Assembly: GCF_001316245.1 (NCBI RefSeq)
Contig: NZ_BBDM01000003.1
Location: 124,001 to 188,000, forward strand
Direction of reading: 5' to 3'
Length of the DNA stretch: 64,000 nucleotides
DNA from: Vulcanisaeta sp. JCM 14467
GTDB taxonomy: Archaea; Thermoproteota; Thermoprotei; Thermoproteales; Thermocladiaceae
A program made the translations under genes and the position numbers. The notes beneath the pieces are model-generated. The model was not told where the DNA came from, did not search any database, and saw only the letters and a program-made list of their open reading frames with translations. This document shows, piece after piece, positions 39,404-49,811 of the stretch. Numbering within the stretch: position 1 is the first letter of the stretch; each line of letters opens with the position of its first letter.

Positions 39404-40702
39404 ATGTCCTTACCCGTCATTACCGTCTGCGAGACCTATGGTACAGGGAGATGCGAGGTAATCGTTGAAGACAGCCGCGTTAAGGGCGTCCGTGGGAGGG
39501 GCTGTACTTTAGGCAGGTCTTCAAGATTCGTTTACTTCATAATTAATGACGAAGTGCTCCACGTATCACAACTACCAGGCTCAAGGGTTGTTAAGGCACA
39601 TGATAATGAGGTTTGCTGGGAAGTACCCGCCAACGTCATAGCCGGCAAGATCGGCTTCGAAGTATCATTTACAAGGAGACATAGCGAACCAATAATAACG
39701 TTATTTAAGGTCCGTGAGGGAATTACCGAGAGTAATGAGCTTAATAAGGTAATAGAGCCTGTCAACATAAACGAGAATGATCTCGTAAAATATGTTTGGG
39801 ATGGGAAGCTTAAGTTCAGGTACTTCGGTAATGAGGGCGCCTACGACAAACTCTACCTCGACATGGTGCTCAAGCTCATTGATGAATTCAGAAACAACCT
39901 AAACCAATGTGGTCTCAAGTGGTCTATTAAAGGTGATGTCGCAGGCTCAATAGTTGAGAATCCCGCCCTCGAGTACCTGCACGCAATGATATTCCCATTC
40001 GAGAACTCCAGACTCAACGCATTTCACCAAAGAATCACTAAGTCCTACGAGCTTTGGGTATTATCGAAAGTGATTAGGGCCTTATGCGATGCCGGTGGTA
40101 AACCGCTTAATGATAAGGCTAGTATTTATGAACGATGGCTCTACCTACCGGTCATAACATTTAGCTTCGGCAATAAGTGCGTGCACATTCTTTACCAGGC
40201 GGATATAGTCACGCACGTAGCTAAGATAGTCGATATTGAGAAAAACCCATGCATACCAAAGTGGATCCCCGAGTGCCTGAGTAAATGCGGTGTTAGTTGG
40301 AGTAGGGTTCATACGGCACCCGACATCATGCTAATGATGACTAATTGCGGTGAAAAGGTCGAGCTTGAATGTTACGCGCCATTTAGGATGCCCCTTACCT
40401 GGCAGTACTTCGAAAAAATACCACTCATAATAGAGACGAAGCTCAGAATCTCGAAGACCCGCGGCAGGGGTGTACTGAGCGAGTACGAGACGTTGAGCGT
40501 GGCAATCAAGCAGGTATGCATGTATAAGTGCCTACTCAGGGATAGACCGAGGATCACCGTGGTTACCCACGATAGCGTCAATGACGACGTTAAGGACGAT
40601 TTAATGAAGGCTGGGGCCACGGTAATTGACGAATTAATGCTTGGGAATGAGGCAAGGATCAACGAGCTACTGAATATAATCAGGGGCTCACTAGGGATTT
40701 AG
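39404..40702 (+). CDS. PD-(D/E)XK nuclease-like protein with RecB-type QxxxY motif
   Basis: 432 residues, intact, no named family recognised. The C-terminal third carries a nuclease core: HTAPDIMLMM (Asp307), then IPLIIETKLRI (Glu344, Lys346), then IKQVCMYKCL (Gln370, Tyr374), the D-x36-ExK plus QxxxY pattern of RecB/Cas4-like endonucleases. The N-terminal 130 residues are beta-rich; the middle is helical (EYLHAMIFPFENSRLNAFHQRITKSYELWVLSKVI), recalling the middle of McrC/DUF2357 proteins. It is preceded by a 233-bp AT-rich promoter region and faces a ClpP-class protease gene. A DNA-defence or repair role is inference. Confidence 0.6.
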   Translation: MSLPVITVCETYGTGRCEVIVEDSRVKGVRGRGCTLGRSSRFVYFIINDEVLHVSQLPGSRVVKAHDNEVCWEVPANVIAGKIGFEVSFTRRHSEPIITLFKVREGITESNELNKVIEPVNINENDLVKYVWDGKLKFRYFGNEGAYDKLYLDMVLKLIDEFRNNLNQCGLKWSIKGDVAGSIVENPALEYLHAMIFPFENSRLNAFHQRITKSYELWVLSKVIRALCDAGGKPLNDKASIYERWLYLPVITFSFGNKCVHILYQADIVTHVAKIVDIEKNPCIPKWIPECLSKCGVSWSRVHTAPDIMLMMTNCGEKVELECYAPFRMPLTWQYFEKIPLIIETKLRISKTRGRGVLSEYETLSVAIKQVCMYKCLLRDRPRITVVTHDSVNDDVKDDLMKAGATVIDELMLGNEARINELLNIIRGSLGI

Positions 40703-40806
40703 GTGCTGGTTCACGGTCATTATTAAAATCACTCACCTTCCTCGGTTTCCTTTGGTATTGGTACCCTGGCTATTAATACTCCCCTACCAAGCCTAATGTT
40801 TATCTC

Positions 40807-41632
40807 CTAGCCAGCATCCGGCGGAGACAACAACTCCTCAGTCCTAACAACATCCACCACAAACAACTCATAAAGCCTCCACAAAACCTCCTCCTCACGA
40901 CCCCCAGCAACCCTGACCTTGACTCCCATCTCCGTTAGGTCATTAACCGTTATCGCAGCACTATGCTGCTTAAACCCAGTAAACCTCCTCGCAACCTCCC
41001 TAGCCCTATCAACATCACCCCTAAACATCCTAGCCGTCAAAACCCTAACCAACAAATCAACATTATGCTCAAGAGCCCTAGCATAATCACCAATCTCAAC
41101 AATGGGGAGCCTATCCAACAACTCAGAAATAACCCTATCAGGCAACTCACCTCTCCTCAACATCTCAAGAACCTTATTAAAGGACTCGATGATCGACTGT
41201 ATCGGCACAAACCTCCTAGCCCTAGCATAGTAAATCGCTGGGTCTATTGGGGCCGAGTTCGGCTATTGGCGTCATGACAAGCTCATCACCCGAGAGGGCC
41301 ACGAGCGAAGCCGCACTCTTCGCAAGCCTAAGCACGTAGATTATGAGCCTACCACTAACGACGCCCTGCAAATACCTAGCCAGTAGGTAGGCCTCATCAA
41401 CGTCGCCATCAGCTGAGTTAAGGACCACGGCGAGGTCCTTAAAACTTAAGCCCCTAACGGCCGAGTAAACCGCATCGACAACCCCACGATCAATAAACCT
41501 ATACGGGGACATGATGATAGGCAACACGGGCATACCAACCAAACCCTCAAACTCAGCAAGCAACCTAGAAGCCTCACCAACAAACCTCCTAAAGGCGTAG
41601 GGAACATCCTCACCAGAAGCCTCAACAAGCAT
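40807..41632 (-). CDS. SDH-type/ClpP-class serine protease, frameshifted
   Basis: About 275 residues of the serine dehydrogenase proteinase-like family (PF01972, SppA/ClpP fold). Start at ATG 41632 (MLVEASGEDV). Core: LAVVLNSADGDVDEAYLLARYLQ, catalytic serine region RLAKSAASLVALSGDELVMTPIAELGPIDPAIYYARARRFVPIQSIIESF, and a helical tail. One break at about 41244 caused by an extra C (CCCC for CCC). The stop is a TAG at 40807; the same frame stays open after it for 25 plausible codons to a TGA at 40729. Probably membrane-associated or cytosolic; substrate unknown. Confidence 0.72.
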
Positions 41633-41729
41633 TAAACTAAGAAATAAACAGGGAATAAAAACTAAACAACCCACGGCGTATGTAAACCCTAGGAGCGAAT
41701 TAACGGGGAAGATGCGTAATAAATAATGC

Positions 41730-42468
41730 TCACCTTAACTCCCACACCTTAAGCCCACAACCATGGTACGTATCCTTACCCGGACACCTCCTAACCCTAC
41801 CCTCAAACAATTGGAACGCCCTCCCGAAGTTAAACGCACCATGCCGAAGCTGCCCCTTAAACACCCTCCTCACCACATACGCAACATAATCAGCCAATTG
41901 TAGGGGAGGCTCCTCCACGGAGGATTCAAATGCCTTGAGCAATCTATAGGTCGGCCTAGCTCGTGAATTTTTAATGGCATACTCAATATCATCCCTAACC
42001 CTATCATTTAGGACGCCTCCCAATGAGTCGATCACCATAACGGCCCTAGATTGATCAGGGTATAATGATTTAGTCATGAATACTCGCTCGATTAAGTTCA
42101 TTATTGCGTACCTCCTTATTACATTGGGCCTATTCACCCTTATATTACCCACCGCCTTCACAACCACTATATTAAGCAGGAAGTTCAGTCCAGAGATTAA
42201 TTCGGCGAAGTCATTAAATCCTGGGCCCTAACATCCTTACTAACTCCACGCCACTTATTAGAACCCGTGACAACATCGATCGTGTGAATCTCCACCACGC
42301 CACTAACGCCGTACTTCTTCGGCAAGGCATTAATGAAGTCACTTATTTGATTAGATTAGATATGTAATTCACATCCATCTCATTAATAATCACGGAAACT
42401 AAAACATAAGATCCACGATTAAGCTGATCCGGCTGACCAGACTCATCAACATACACAAATAAGCACAT
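41730..42468 (-). CDS. DUF3800 domain protein, frameshifted
   Basis: About 246 residues. The start ATG at 42468 gives MCLFVYVDESGQPDQ, the YxDESG signature of DUF3800; next LVSVIINEMDVNY, ISDFINALPKKYGVSGVVEIHTIDVVTGSNKWRG, then MNLIERVFMTKSLYPDQSRAVMVIDSLGGVLNDR and LQLADYVAYVVRR, the expected last conserved motif. Breaks near 42358 and 42228. The family has an RNase H-like fold and is frequent near mobile elements and defence genes; activity is unproven. The neighbour is the ClpP-class protease on the same strand. Confidence 0.75.
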
Positions 42469-42562
42469 ATACACAATCCACCATTTAACCCTTAATCAAT
42501 ATTTAAAAAGAAATAGGTTTTTAAACAATGGCGAAGCAAAAGATACTGAACAGACCAGGGGA

Positions 42563-42611
42563 GGATTCCCGTGACGGAGCCCCATTGGCTCTTGCCACGG
42601 GAGATGAATCC
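42563..42611. ncRNA. Three-helix hairpin, possible structured RNA
   Basis: A nested inverted repeat: GGATTC pairs with GAATCC, CCGTG with CACGG, and GAGCC with GGCTC around the loop CCATT, with small internal loops (ACG, TTGC, AGAT). It lies in a 263-bp gap between the DUF3800 gene and a transporter gene. A TATA-like TTTTTAAAC at about 42518-42525 on the plus strand would start transcription near 42548, just before the hairpin. It may be a small RNA or an end structure of a lost IS200/IS605-type element; neither is proved. Confidence 0.4.
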
Positions 42612-42731
42612 CTATTTTATTCTTCTGGTTTATCCCTTGATTTACGATAATATTCCGTATTAATTATTTTTAGCCTTCGCATGATTATGATACTTGATTC
42701 GTCTGTATGTTCTTCCCCTTCTTCCTTGTAC

Positions 42732-43922
42732 TTAGCTTTGTGATTCCTTCCTGCGCATTATCTCCATACCCATCCTCATCACCTTACGATGCAAGGCTGG
42801 GAATGTCAATGCTATTGCCAGGAATGTCACGATGAGGACAGCTGCCGGCGTTGGAGTCAGTAGGGTTAGTGAGCCGTACAGGGCTCCGAATAGGGATGAT
42901 GCCGTTGACAGGGTCCTCGCATTGTATATCGCATCCGCCAATACGTACCTCAGGGCGTTGCCCGTAAACACGGTGCCAGCGGCACTTAAGGCGTTTAGGG
43001 AGGTAATGCCAATAATCATGGCCAACGGCTCCCTATAAATGTAGCTATCAACGTGAGTGCGAGCCCGAGGAGTGTGCCGTATAGGAATAACCTGCCGGAG
43101 AGCACGACCCTATCGCCTATGACCATGAAGATCACCCTTCCAGCAATTGCCGAGACCTCCGAGACCACGTAGAACACTGCATATAGTAAGGCCCCGAAGG
43201 ATGGGGCTATCGACAGCAATATTGATATTGATATGTTGTGGATGAACGTCATGACGTAGAGCGTCACAGCGTCACCGCTGAAGGCGGTCCTGGATGATGC
43301 TCTCCTCGGTATGGTAACCTTAAGCCCAACCCTCCTACTGAGCAGTAGTGATCCTAGAATGGTCATTAGCGCGAACTGGAGCAGGGCGAGTACGCCAAAC
43401 GCCATGGTGCCAATCCTGAGGAATACCGCCAGTAAGGCCGTCATTGCTAAACCGCCGAGTTGAAATACAAGGTTAAGGGCGTTAAGCTCTGGCAATGCTT
43501 GGCACGTTCTCCACGGCAATACCACCCAGGATACTTCTCTCAATCCACAGCGCCACCGAGTACGTAAGTAACATGGCCAGGAGTACAGTTAGGTGATCAG
43601 CAGTTGAATCGAGGAACATGAGGGTTAATATTAACACGCCACGGAATGCCATAAACACTAACATAAGCACTTGAGGCCTTATGACGTAAAGTGCGTAAAG
43701 CCCAACAATCAACAAACCCACGCCAGAACCCAGGGTAGCCATGGCCACAGCCAACGCGGAGCCATATACGCTGTGCACTGTGGCGTAGGCGTAATACACG
43801 ATTATAGACCTAAAACCCACATCCACAAACCTATACAAGAAATAGAAAACCAAAAGAGAAGCAAACCTAACATTGGCATTTCCCATATGCATCAAGCACT
43901 CACTCCTCATGGACTCTATCAA
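42732..43922 (-). CDS. MFS-like multi-pass membrane protein, frameshifted
   Basis: About 395 residues with roughly 12 hydrophobic segments, e.g. LLVFYFLYRFVDVGFRSIIVYYAYATV near the start, and a short charged loop in the middle (LSRRVGLKVTIPRRASS), the 6+6 arrangement of a major facilitator. Breaks near 43503 and 43022. The C-terminus is basic (MRMGMEIMRRKESQS). Substrate cannot be guessed. The start may be at 43922 or at one of the internal Met codons at about residues 11-13. Confidence 0.6.
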
Positions 43923-44051
43923 TGATTATTGGGCTATGTTTAGCCATATTATTCAACATTATTACCTGGCATGTTTATAAGCCTTATGAAAGGATCACTA
44001 ACGGGCATAGAAACGGTCACGGTTATTGTTATCGAAGAATAGAACGTAATT

Positions 44052-44130
44052 TGGTGCGGCCGCCGGGATTCGAACCCGGGTTCTGCGGCTCGGCAGGCCG
44101 CCATCCTAGACCAGGCTAGACTACGGCCGC
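44052..44130 (-). tRNA. tRNA-Gly (anticodon GCC)
   Basis: Cloverleaf on the minus strand: acceptor GCGGCCG/CGGCCGC, D stem GTCT/GGAT, anticodon stem GCGGC/GCCGC with loop CTGCCGA (anticodon GCC), T arm CCGGG-TTCGAAT-CCCGG. The CCA end is encoded (44052-44054). No intron. A box A-like CTTTAAATCC lies about 25-30 bp upstream of the 5' end (near 44150-44160 in plus coordinates). Confidence 0.95.
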
Positions 44131-44172
44131 GAATTTTACTGTGCTTTTGCCGGATTTAAAGTTTTTTTGGCT

Positions 44173-44733
44173 TTAGGCTCGTTTTATGTCAGATTCATCT
44201 ATTTTAAACGGTCTCATCGTGGCTAGGGCATCATTTATCTTCCTCAGTATGTTTTCCCTGTTTATCCAGGGTATCTCATTATTCATGATTAGCTCCTTCG
44301 CAGTCATCATGAGTCTCTTGAAGGCTCCTGGGTTGTTTTCCTGAATCTTTACGAAGGCTGCAGCCAGTATTATTAATCCTCGTATTCCTTCATTCCTATT
44401 TCTATGCCAAATCTTCTCTAAGACCTCATGAGCTTCCCAAAATCTCTCCTTATTAAATAGCTCAATGTATCTTCTTACGGCATATTCCTCGTTATATCCT
44501 TCGTTGTTACTCTCTCCTTCTATGTTTATCAATTCTTTAATAACGAAACCAAGAGACTTTATCTTCTCTATGGTTATATCATCGATGTATAGATCTATTT
44601 CCACGTGATCATTTGCTATTCTTACATTGATTATCCTGAGCCTCTCTAATCGTAGTTTATTCATTAATTCCTGCCTATCAATTGGTGTGAACCCAGGATT
44701 GCCTGTGATAATTAAGACTCTGTTTCTCTGCAT
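44173..44733 (-). CDS. DUF309 domain protein
   Basis: 186 residues. An N-terminal beta-alpha domain (RVLIITGNPGF... IEKIKSLGFVIKEL) precedes a DUF309 helical domain with RYIELFNKERFWEAHEVLEKIWHRNR and GLIILAAAFVKIQENNPGAFKRLM, the family signature (LFNxxxFWEAHEVLE). Members are small TPR-like proteins of unknown function. It ends 42 bp before the tRNA promoter side and follows the sugar ABC ATPase gene by 11 bp on the same strand. Intact. Confidence 0.82.
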   Translation of the reverse strand: MQRNRVLIITGNPGFTPIDRQELMNKLRLERLRIINVRIANDHVEIDLYIDDITIEKIKSLGFVIKELINIEGESNNEGYNEEYAVRRYIELFNKERFWEAHEVLEKIWHRNRNEGIRGLIILAAAFVKIQENNPGAFKRLMMTAKELIMNNEIPWINRENILRKINDALATMRPFKIDESDIKRA

Positions 44734-44744
44734 TTTGGGCAGGG

Positions 44745-45858
44745 TTATACCGTATTCTTTAATTCTGGGTATATTAATTTCTCTTCTTTATTGAAGATTT
44801 TTATCTTATCAGGCCTAATAAGCAGGTAGGTCTCTCTCCCTGGTTCAATGGGCTCGTCTGACACCACTATAATGTCCACACTCTCATCAGATACCGGAGA
44901 TACCACTATTCTAAAGACGCCCAATGTGTAGCTTGAGACCTTAACCCTTACCTTACCAATGTTTATGAATCCACGTATATCCTGCGGCTCCGTGACCAAT
45001 TTCATCTCATCTGTCTTAATCCGATTATGACTTCATTATCCTTTATTAACCCCTTACTTAACGGTATCCTTAAATTAGCTATGAGTGCGGTATCCTCAAC
45101 CACCTTAGCGGAAAGTAGGTTTATATCGCCACTAAGTGCTGCTATTAGTGTTGTGACCGGTGTATTATAAATATCGGCTGGACTCCCTATTTGGGCAAAC
45201 TTTCCATTTATTATTACGCCAGCCACGTCGGCTATTGAGAATATGTCAGCAGGATCGTGGGATACTATTATCGTCGTTAACTTACGTTCCCTCTGTATTC
45301 TCCTCACCAAGGCCCTTGCGCTATCTCTCAATGCAGCATCTAAATTACTAAATGGTTCATCTAAGAGCAAAATCCTGGGGTTCTTCACCAACGCTCTTGC
45401 TAACGCAGTCCTTTGCATTTGACCACCTGATAGCTCCTTTGGGTAGTGGTTAAGGACTCGTGTAAGCTCGAGTTCCTCAGCGATCTCCCTAACCCTCTTA
45501 TCTATCTCGTGCTTACTCACTTTAGCCATTTTTAATGGGAATGCTATATTATCATAAACAGTCATGTTGGGGTACAAGGCCCAGTTTTGAAAGACCATGG
45601 CGACATTCCTCCTCTCCGGCTCAATAACAATCCTACCTGGTGCTGACGTGATTTCATCATCAAAATACACATAACCATCTGTGGGTACTTCAAGACCAGC
45701 AATTAATCTTAATAGCGTTGTTTTACCATGACCGCTTGGGCCAAGAATGCCGAAGCTATGCCATCACCTATTTTATACGTTACATGATCTACGGCCTTAA
45801 TTACGTTCTTCCCCTTTCTGAAGTACTTCGTCAGCTCTTCTAATCTAACCGTGACCAT
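44745..45858 (-). CDS. Sugar ABC transporter ATP-binding protein (MalK/GlcV type), frameshifted
   Basis: About 371 residues. Walker A in GILGPSGHGKTTLLRLIAGLEVPTDG, Q-loop AMVFQNWALYPNMTVYDNIAFPL, signature LSGGQMQRTALARAL, Walker B ILLLDEPFSNLDAALR, H-loop IVSHDP, then TOBE-type repeats (GLRPDEMKLV, YLLIRPDKIKIF). Breaks near 45745 and 45008 (CCA to CA). Start ATG 45858. Last gene of the importer set whose binding protein and two permeases lie upstream on the same strand; energises their transport in the cytoplasm. Confidence 0.9.
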
Positions 45859-45953
45859 AGTACTAATTTCTATGTTAGCACTTTACTTTAAATTTTTCGT
45901 GGGTAAAATGTTTCTACCTAATTTTAATTGGTAAACCTTCAACCCCTTACCCA

Positions 45954-46834
45954 TTAAATACCCTTAGCACCGCCACCAAGTGCTGCTAGTCCCCTAATGA
46001 AGTATCTACCTAAGAAGGCGAATATGATAAGCGGTATCAATGATGTTATGACTCCAGCCGCGAATGACCTATTGTAAAGTATTGCGTAACCCCCAACGTA
46101 CTGCCTAGCGGCTACCGGTAGCATGTATAGGCTCGGCTTTGTGGCTATTATTAATGGTGTGAAGAAGTCCTGCCAAACCATGAGGAATACGAATATTAAT
46201 GTTGATAGGAACCCAGGTAGGACCAATGGAAATACTACGTGCCAGAATATTGACCAGTCACGAGCACCATCAAGCCTAGCACTCTCTATTAAGTAGTTGG
46301 GTACGACAGGTAAGAATATCGACATTAGCAGTGCCGACATTGGTAAATAGAAGATAAAGTAAACAAAGGCAAGTCCCCAATAAGTTTGGTAAATTCCTAA
46401 CGATGATGTTAACTCAATCAATGGCACAGTTAATGTCTCGGCTGGTAAAAATGTGGCCAATGATATTATTGAAAAGCCAACATTACTAACCCAGGGTCTC
46501 CTTTCCATTTGCATATAAAAGAAGTAAGCACCATGCTGCCGAAAATTACTGAAGCTAGGGCAACTGGGACGGTAATTATTAATTGGCGTATCATGGGGAA
46601 CTCAAGCCCGATTAATGTACCAAAACCAAACCAGTCAAAGTAATAAGCCTCCGTTGAGAACTGACTGGGTGGTAATAAGATCGGTGCTGATGCAGCCTCC
46701 ATATTTGGCTTAAAGCCGCCAACAAGCATTGCATATAGTGGGGTTAACCATAATATGATGAATATGGCAACCACCAACTGAAGTATTGCATACTTAATTA
46801 CCCTAACAACGTACTTACCCCTCATACCCCTCAC
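45954..46834 (-). CDS. Sugar ABC transporter permease (MalG type), frameshifted
   Basis: About 294 residues with six membrane helices. N-terminus VIKYAILQLVVAIFIILWLTPLYAMLVGGFKP; the cytoplasmic EAA loop NYLIESARLDGARDWSIFWHVVFPLVLPG that docks on the ATPase; C-terminal YFIRGLAALGGGAKG, typical of MalG-like subunits. One break near 46528. Its start overlaps the stop of the other permease by 4 bp. Confidence 0.88.
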
Positions 46835-47695
46835 CTCCTAAAGACCCACCTCTTAAGTCCAAGTAATGCATATGGTATTATCACAATAGCTGCAATCGCA
46901 GCCACAAGCGTAGCCAGCGCAGCCGCCGCTGAGAAGTACTCGGAATAGGCATATAGGTAGTAAATATACGTTACTAATGTCATTAATGTTGGGCTCGTTG
47001 CTGACCCGCTCATTATGAATGGGATATCGAATATCCTAAGCGAAAAAAAGGAATAGTAATGCCGTGGATATTATAAATCCATTCATCGAATTCGGCAATA
47101 ATACTCTGAATAATAAGTTAATGCTTGACGCCCCATCTAGTCTCGCAGCCTCGATTATGGACTTATCCACACTCAAAAATGAGGCCAAATAAAAGAGTAT
47201 GGATAAGCCCGTATATGCCCATACCTCAACCAATACCAGGGCTAATTGGGTATTCAATGGCGTTGCAAACCAAGGTATTGATGGTAAGTGGAACTTCGTC
47301 AATAACCAGTCTATGCCTATTGTTGGATTAAACAGCCATAACCAAACTAATGCGGCTGCCGTTGGCGGCACCGCTATTGGATAAATAAATATTGATAAAT
47401 ATATGGCTCGTTGAGTGTTATTAGGCAGGAAATAGAGTAGGGCTGCGAGTAACAAGCCAAGTACATTGCCTATTGCCACGAGACCAACCGTGAAAAGTAT
47501 TGTATGATCTATTGATGCGTAGAAATAATTCTGAGTGAATAGGTATAGGTATGATGATAACCCGGCGAACTTTGGAAATGGATTAAACAATGACCAGTTC
47601 TGAAGTGATATTATGAAGTTCCATATCAATAGGAATACGATGATTCCCCCAAAGAATAATGTGGGTATTGCCATTATTAGTGATTGCCTTGACAT
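46831..47695 (-). CDS. Sugar ABC transporter permease (MalF/GlcT type), frameshifted
   Basis: About 288 residues. Membrane helices begin LIMAIPTLFFGGIIVFLLIWNFIISLQNWSLFNP; EAA loop KSIIEAARLDGASSINLLFRVLLPNSMNG. The frame breaks at about 47043 in a T7 run of the coding strand (one T too many): removing one gives FLFSLRIFDIPFIMSGSATSP and the last two helices to LGLKRWVFRR. Forms the heterodimeric channel with the downstream permease; overlaps it by 4 bp. Confidence 0.88.
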
Positions 47696-47749
47696 TGATA
47701 AGAAATAAAGTATGTTTATTTTTAAGTTTAATTGGGTGTGGTTGTTGTG

Positions 47750-49301
47750 TTAGCTGCTTGTTTGCCACCAGGGTGTGTATGGTTGGTAGTGGTAGGTTGT
47801 TGGGTTGACCCATGGTGGTAGGTAGTTGGCGAATGGGTGTCCTGGGTAGCCATGTAGCTAGGCCTAGCTTGACAGCGGCCATCCACTCATTATACGTGGA
47901 CTGCTCAGCCGAGACCAGGGCGCTCATGAACGTCGGTATGTAACTCTCACCAACCTGCTGCAAATTCAAAACCTGAGAATTCAAATTACTAAACACATCA
48001 TCAAACAAACCACCATCACTGGGAGCAATGGTAAATTGACTAGACGGTGTTGATAATAATTGCTCATAGTCAAACCACTGGGCCGGTGTTGGGTAGAAGT
48101 CAGTACCATTGCTCCAAATTATCACACCCTTACCGCTTGAGGTCCAAATCATCATACCTACATACGAGTCCCAAAACTCTGCTAGTTTAATGGCTGCATC
48201 TTCATATGGATTGGCGTAGGCAGGTACGGCAACTGAGTCTATGACTAGTACGTATACGCCTGCGTTCCTGGAAATGGCTCCTCCATTAGTGTTATGTTTG
48301 TCCAGCTTGTGTATGGTGGTATTGCTGGGTATGTAATTGTGTGATACCAAATGTATGCATACTCAGTTATCCAATTGCCGTTTACTTGGAATGCTGCCTT
48401 GCCCTGTATTATGTAGCTAGGCCTGATGACCACGTCATTGTTTGCCATCCTGGGCAATCATACTTCGTGAATAGTAGGTAGTAGTAATTCGTCTCATTTA
48501 TCAGGCTGGCTATTGCTGGGTCATTAAGGTTCAGTACTCCATATAGGAACTCATTCATCAACTGGGCAGCCGTGGCAGGCCCATACTTCTCACCGGCAAG
48601 GCCAAGGAATATATACTCCCAAAGGTTAAGCTGATCCCAACCACCATCACCACCCGGGATAATCCAAACACACGACATACCATGGGAAGCAAGGTAAAGC
48701 GTCTCATTGGCAAGCTGCTCAACAGTAGTCGGGATAGGCAAACCATACTCAGCCAAAACCTGAGGATTGAAGTAGAGCATGCCACCCCTATGTACGTTAG
48801 TTGGTAGTGCAAACATTGTTCCATTAAACATACCAGCAAGTACAGCCTCAGTCACGCCCTTACTGAGTAAACCCGTTTGTATGGCAATTGGTGTGAAATT
48901 CACAAAGTCCGCCGGTCCGTGAGGCATTATCTCAACGTAAGACAAAACCTCAGGCGCGAAGTGCGCTTGGAAGCTCGCCGGTGGTTTGCCTGCCTCCAAC
49001 ATACCTAATATCACATACTTAGCGTTTGTACCACCGGCACCAGGTATTGAGTAGTACTCGACAGAGTAGCCTGGGTAGTACTTCGAGAAGTTACCGGCAA
49101 CCCAAGTTAATCCCTGAGGGTCTTCAGGGCCCCACCACGTCAAGAATTCGACCGTGGTTGGTGCTGTTGGGGATGGTGCACTCGGCTTATGACTAACCGT
49201 TGAGTAATACCAACCAACACAGCGCCTACAACCACTACAACCACCACAACAACCACTATCGCTATTAACGCAGACCTAGAAATACCCAGGCGAGACGTCA
49301 C
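47750..49301 (-). CDS. Sugar ABC transporter substrate-binding protein, frameshifted
   Basis: About 517 residues. The GTG at 49301 begins a class III (prepilin-like) signal: TSRLGISRSALIA then a long Val run, as in crenarchaeal sugar-binding proteins cleaved by the prepilin peptidase. A Ser/Pro/Thr linker (SHKPSAPSPTAPTTV) leads to the family 1 solute-binding domain (FLTWWGPEDPQGLTWVAGNFSKYYPG, SFQAHFAPEVLSYV, ALPTNVHRGGMLYFNPQVLAEYGLP). Breaks near 49195, 48440, 48280 and 47845; the true C-terminus is the aromatic tail HPFANYLPPWVNPTTYHYQPY. Captures sugar outside the cell for the permease pair downstream. Confidence 0.86.
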
Positions 49302-49458
49302 ATTTTGGTATTTTTGCTCTCTTTTTAAAAATTAGGGTGTTAAAAGTATACTTACTCTATATTATTAAATATAAGATCATAATTTTATAAATATTCATAA
49401 ATACATTATTTCTCCATAAATATTAAGATAAATCAATTAATCTAGGTTAGATGAAGCG

Positions 49459-49466
49459 TTTAAATC
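49459..49466 (+). promoter_or_regulatory. TATA box for the UxaA-type gene pair
   Basis: TTTAAATC at 49459-49466 lies 22 bp before the ATG at 49488. The 186-bp region 49302-49487 is AT-rich and must also hold the divergent promoter of the sugar transporter operon. Confidence 0.5.
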
Positions 49467-49487
49467 CAGCTCAGCGAATCATAGTTA

Positions 49488-49811
49488 ATGGGAGTAGAAT
49501 CTTTACAGGAGAGGTATGCCATAATGCTTAGCTCAGATGATAATGTCGCTGTTGCCCTTAAAGACCTAAAGGCTGGTGAGATTGTCGAGTTAGTTATTGG
49601 TAATTCAAAACTCGTTGTTAAATTACTTGATGATATACCCTTCGGCCATAAGTTCGCTATTAGGGATATACACATGTGCGATTATGTGATTAAGTACGGA
49701 CACGTTATTGGCAGGGCCAAGAGGGATATTAAGGTTGGTGAGCATGTCCATGTTCACAATGTGGAGAGTTTGACGGCTGTATACAGCGTCTGTAGGGGTG
49801 GTAAACCGTGA
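49488..49811 (+). CDS. UxaA-family dehydratase, small (SAF-domain) subunit
   Basis: 107 residues forming the SAF domain that in altronate and galactarate dehydratases is the N-terminal part: AIMLSSDDNVAVALKDLKAGEIVEL, IPFGHKFAIRDI, GHVIGRAKRDIKVGEHVHVHNVESL. In archaea it is often a separate subunit, as also in sulfolactate lyase. The stop overlaps the start of the large subunit by 4 bp. Substrate is probably a sugar acid. Intact. Confidence 0.86.
   Translation: MGVESLQERYAIMLSSDDNVAVALKDLKAGEIVELVIGNSKLVVKLLDDIPFGHKFAIRDIHMCDYVIKYGHVIGRAKRDIKVGEHVHVHNVESLTAVYSVCRGGKP

Noticed and set aside
39404-40702. Stand-alone Cas4 or RecB
   Set aside because: The PD-(D/E)XK and QxxxY pattern is present, but the four Cas4 cluster cysteines are not in the expected places and there is no helicase, so it is kept as an unassigned nuclease-like protein.
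43922-44119. Open frame ending RPPGFEPGF
   Set aside because: This is the usual spurious translation of a tRNA gene on the opposite strand (tRNA-Gly).
44040-44140. Integration site at tRNA-Gly
   Set aside because: No integrase gene and no second copy of the tRNA 3' end were seen on either side.
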